A stretch of 64,000 nt of DNA from Diprion similis. Taxonomy: Eukaryota; Arthropoda; Insecta; Hymenoptera; Diprionidae. Each line of letters opens with the position of its first letter. Position 1 is the stretch's first letter. Below, one piece after another: positions 63,101 to 64,000 of the stretch. The stretch lies in assembly GCF_021155765.1 (NCBI RefSeq), contig NC_060106.1, positions 11,806,031 to 11,870,030 of the forward strand. Direction: 5' to 3'. The notes under the pieces are model-generated. The model was not told the DNA's origin, ran no database searches, and saw nothing but the letters and a program-made list of their open reading frames with translations. A program made the position numbers and the translations under genes.

Positions 63101-64000
63101 CTGAAACAATATAATAATTCCGATATTGTCGTGCTGCTTTCATTGAATCGTAATTTATCAAGTACCATATATCGTTAATATTCACAAAGATGTATTCATT
63201 GCAATATTATATTCATAAGAGCTCAAGTTGCATTATTATTGCATACATCGCGAACATACCTTGGTTTCGTGATATTCGTAGACTGTTACAGTGTAGTAAC
63301 ACGATAATCCAAATATTAGTCACGCGGCTTTCACATATTAATTACCGAATATCACTTGGTCAGAAATACACTCTTCACATTACACGACTCACACCGAATA
63401 TGTGGATTATAAACTAACGTGACGTAGGACCGCGTGGCTTCCTGCGAGCTGCCCATACGTAAATGACGTAGAAACATCTCATAGCGGGCCAGACATGGTG
63501 TTGAGTAGTCGTCGTCCCTCATCGCGCCAGCCATCAATTCGAAATGCTAGTCTATAATTTAAGACTGAGTAAAATAGCGTATTTTAGCGATAAAAACTTC
63601 GTGTTATATTTACCAATGAATTCTAAACATGGACATTTATCGAATACAGAACCGAAACTTGAGAGCAAATGGCTTTTTATAACGACATGTAAAACAATAA
63701 TTTCTTATACTTATTTCGAGATAACAGAGTATAGACGTGAACAATATTGATTTGAGGTGAAAAATTTTTTCGCCGCACACATTCCGGATTATTTTTAGCA
63801 TATTCTCATTATATTACAGTTATTTCATAATAATAATAATAATAATAATAATAATATATTTATATATATGAATACTTATATACATGTACAGTCATGTAGA
63901 CAGCTTATGTACAGGGAAACAGCTCCTTCATCGACCTAATTATAGTAATATTATGTATAATATCTTTCCATTTCAAAACATATCTATGTATATGTATACG
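60114..64000. other. Upstream region of troponin C and gene-free 3' end of window
   Basis: The troponin C promoter should lie just above 60113 on the minus strand. A TATA-like TTATAATATAT occurs at about 60.30 kb (minus strand), but I cannot fix the transcription start. From 60.6 kb onward the sequence is AT-rich with no recognised exon. ORFs at 61625-62059 (minus) and 62150-62653 (plus) have no visible domain and are not called. Confidence 0.45.
63828..63856. repeat. (TAA)n microsatellite
   Basis: Nine or so TAA units in a row, followed by TATATTTATATATAT. Confidence 0.95.

Overview
This window is eukaryotic and almost certainly insect. The genes are intron-containing with GT-AG splice sites, and three members of the arthropod hemocyanin/hexamerin superfamily lie together with an insect-type troponin C and a synaptotagmin-like gene. 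Gene spacing is compact, CpG is not visibly depleted, and simple-sequence repeats are abundant. A small-genome insect such as a basal hymenopteran (sawfly) would fit, but the taxon is an inference and cannot be proven from the window.

Layout. (1) Positions 1-27.6 kb hold no protein gene I can recognise. The stretch carries CpG-rich blocks, long (CT)n, (GT)n, (AT)n and (TTC)n tracts, two long imperfect hairpins (5460-5787 and 6270-6700), and one weak candidate first exon on the minus strand near 25.15 kb. (2) Positions 27.7-37.5 kb hold two head-to-head hemocyanin genes: A on minus (27733-31264, 672 aa) and B on plus (34225-37276, 669 aa). Each has a signal peptide and all six copper-binding histidines. 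(3) Positions 37.5-40.6 kb are intergenic and contain a non-coding element with terminal inverted repeats (39679-40240). (4) Positions 40.65-44.06 kb hold a hexamerin gene on plus (eight exons, 789 aa) in which five of six copper ligands are replaced. (5) Positions 44.2-54 kb are about 10 kb without a recognised gene. (6) Positions 54.2-56.8 kb hold a synaptotagmin-like membrane protein with two degenerate C2 domains (plus), tail-to-tail with (7) troponin C on minus (58126-60113, three coding exons, including an ATG-only first coding exon and an 8-codon last exon). (8) Positions 60.1-64 kb show no recognised gene.

The main result is the cluster in 27.7-44.1 kb. It contains two apparently functional oxygen-carrier hemocyanin subunits beside a hexamerin, the copper-free storage-protein branch of the same family. 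All three share a phase-1 intron after the signal peptide and a phase-1 intron before domain 3. Hemocyanin is generally considered lost in Holometabola, so if the source is holometabolous this would be a notable retention.
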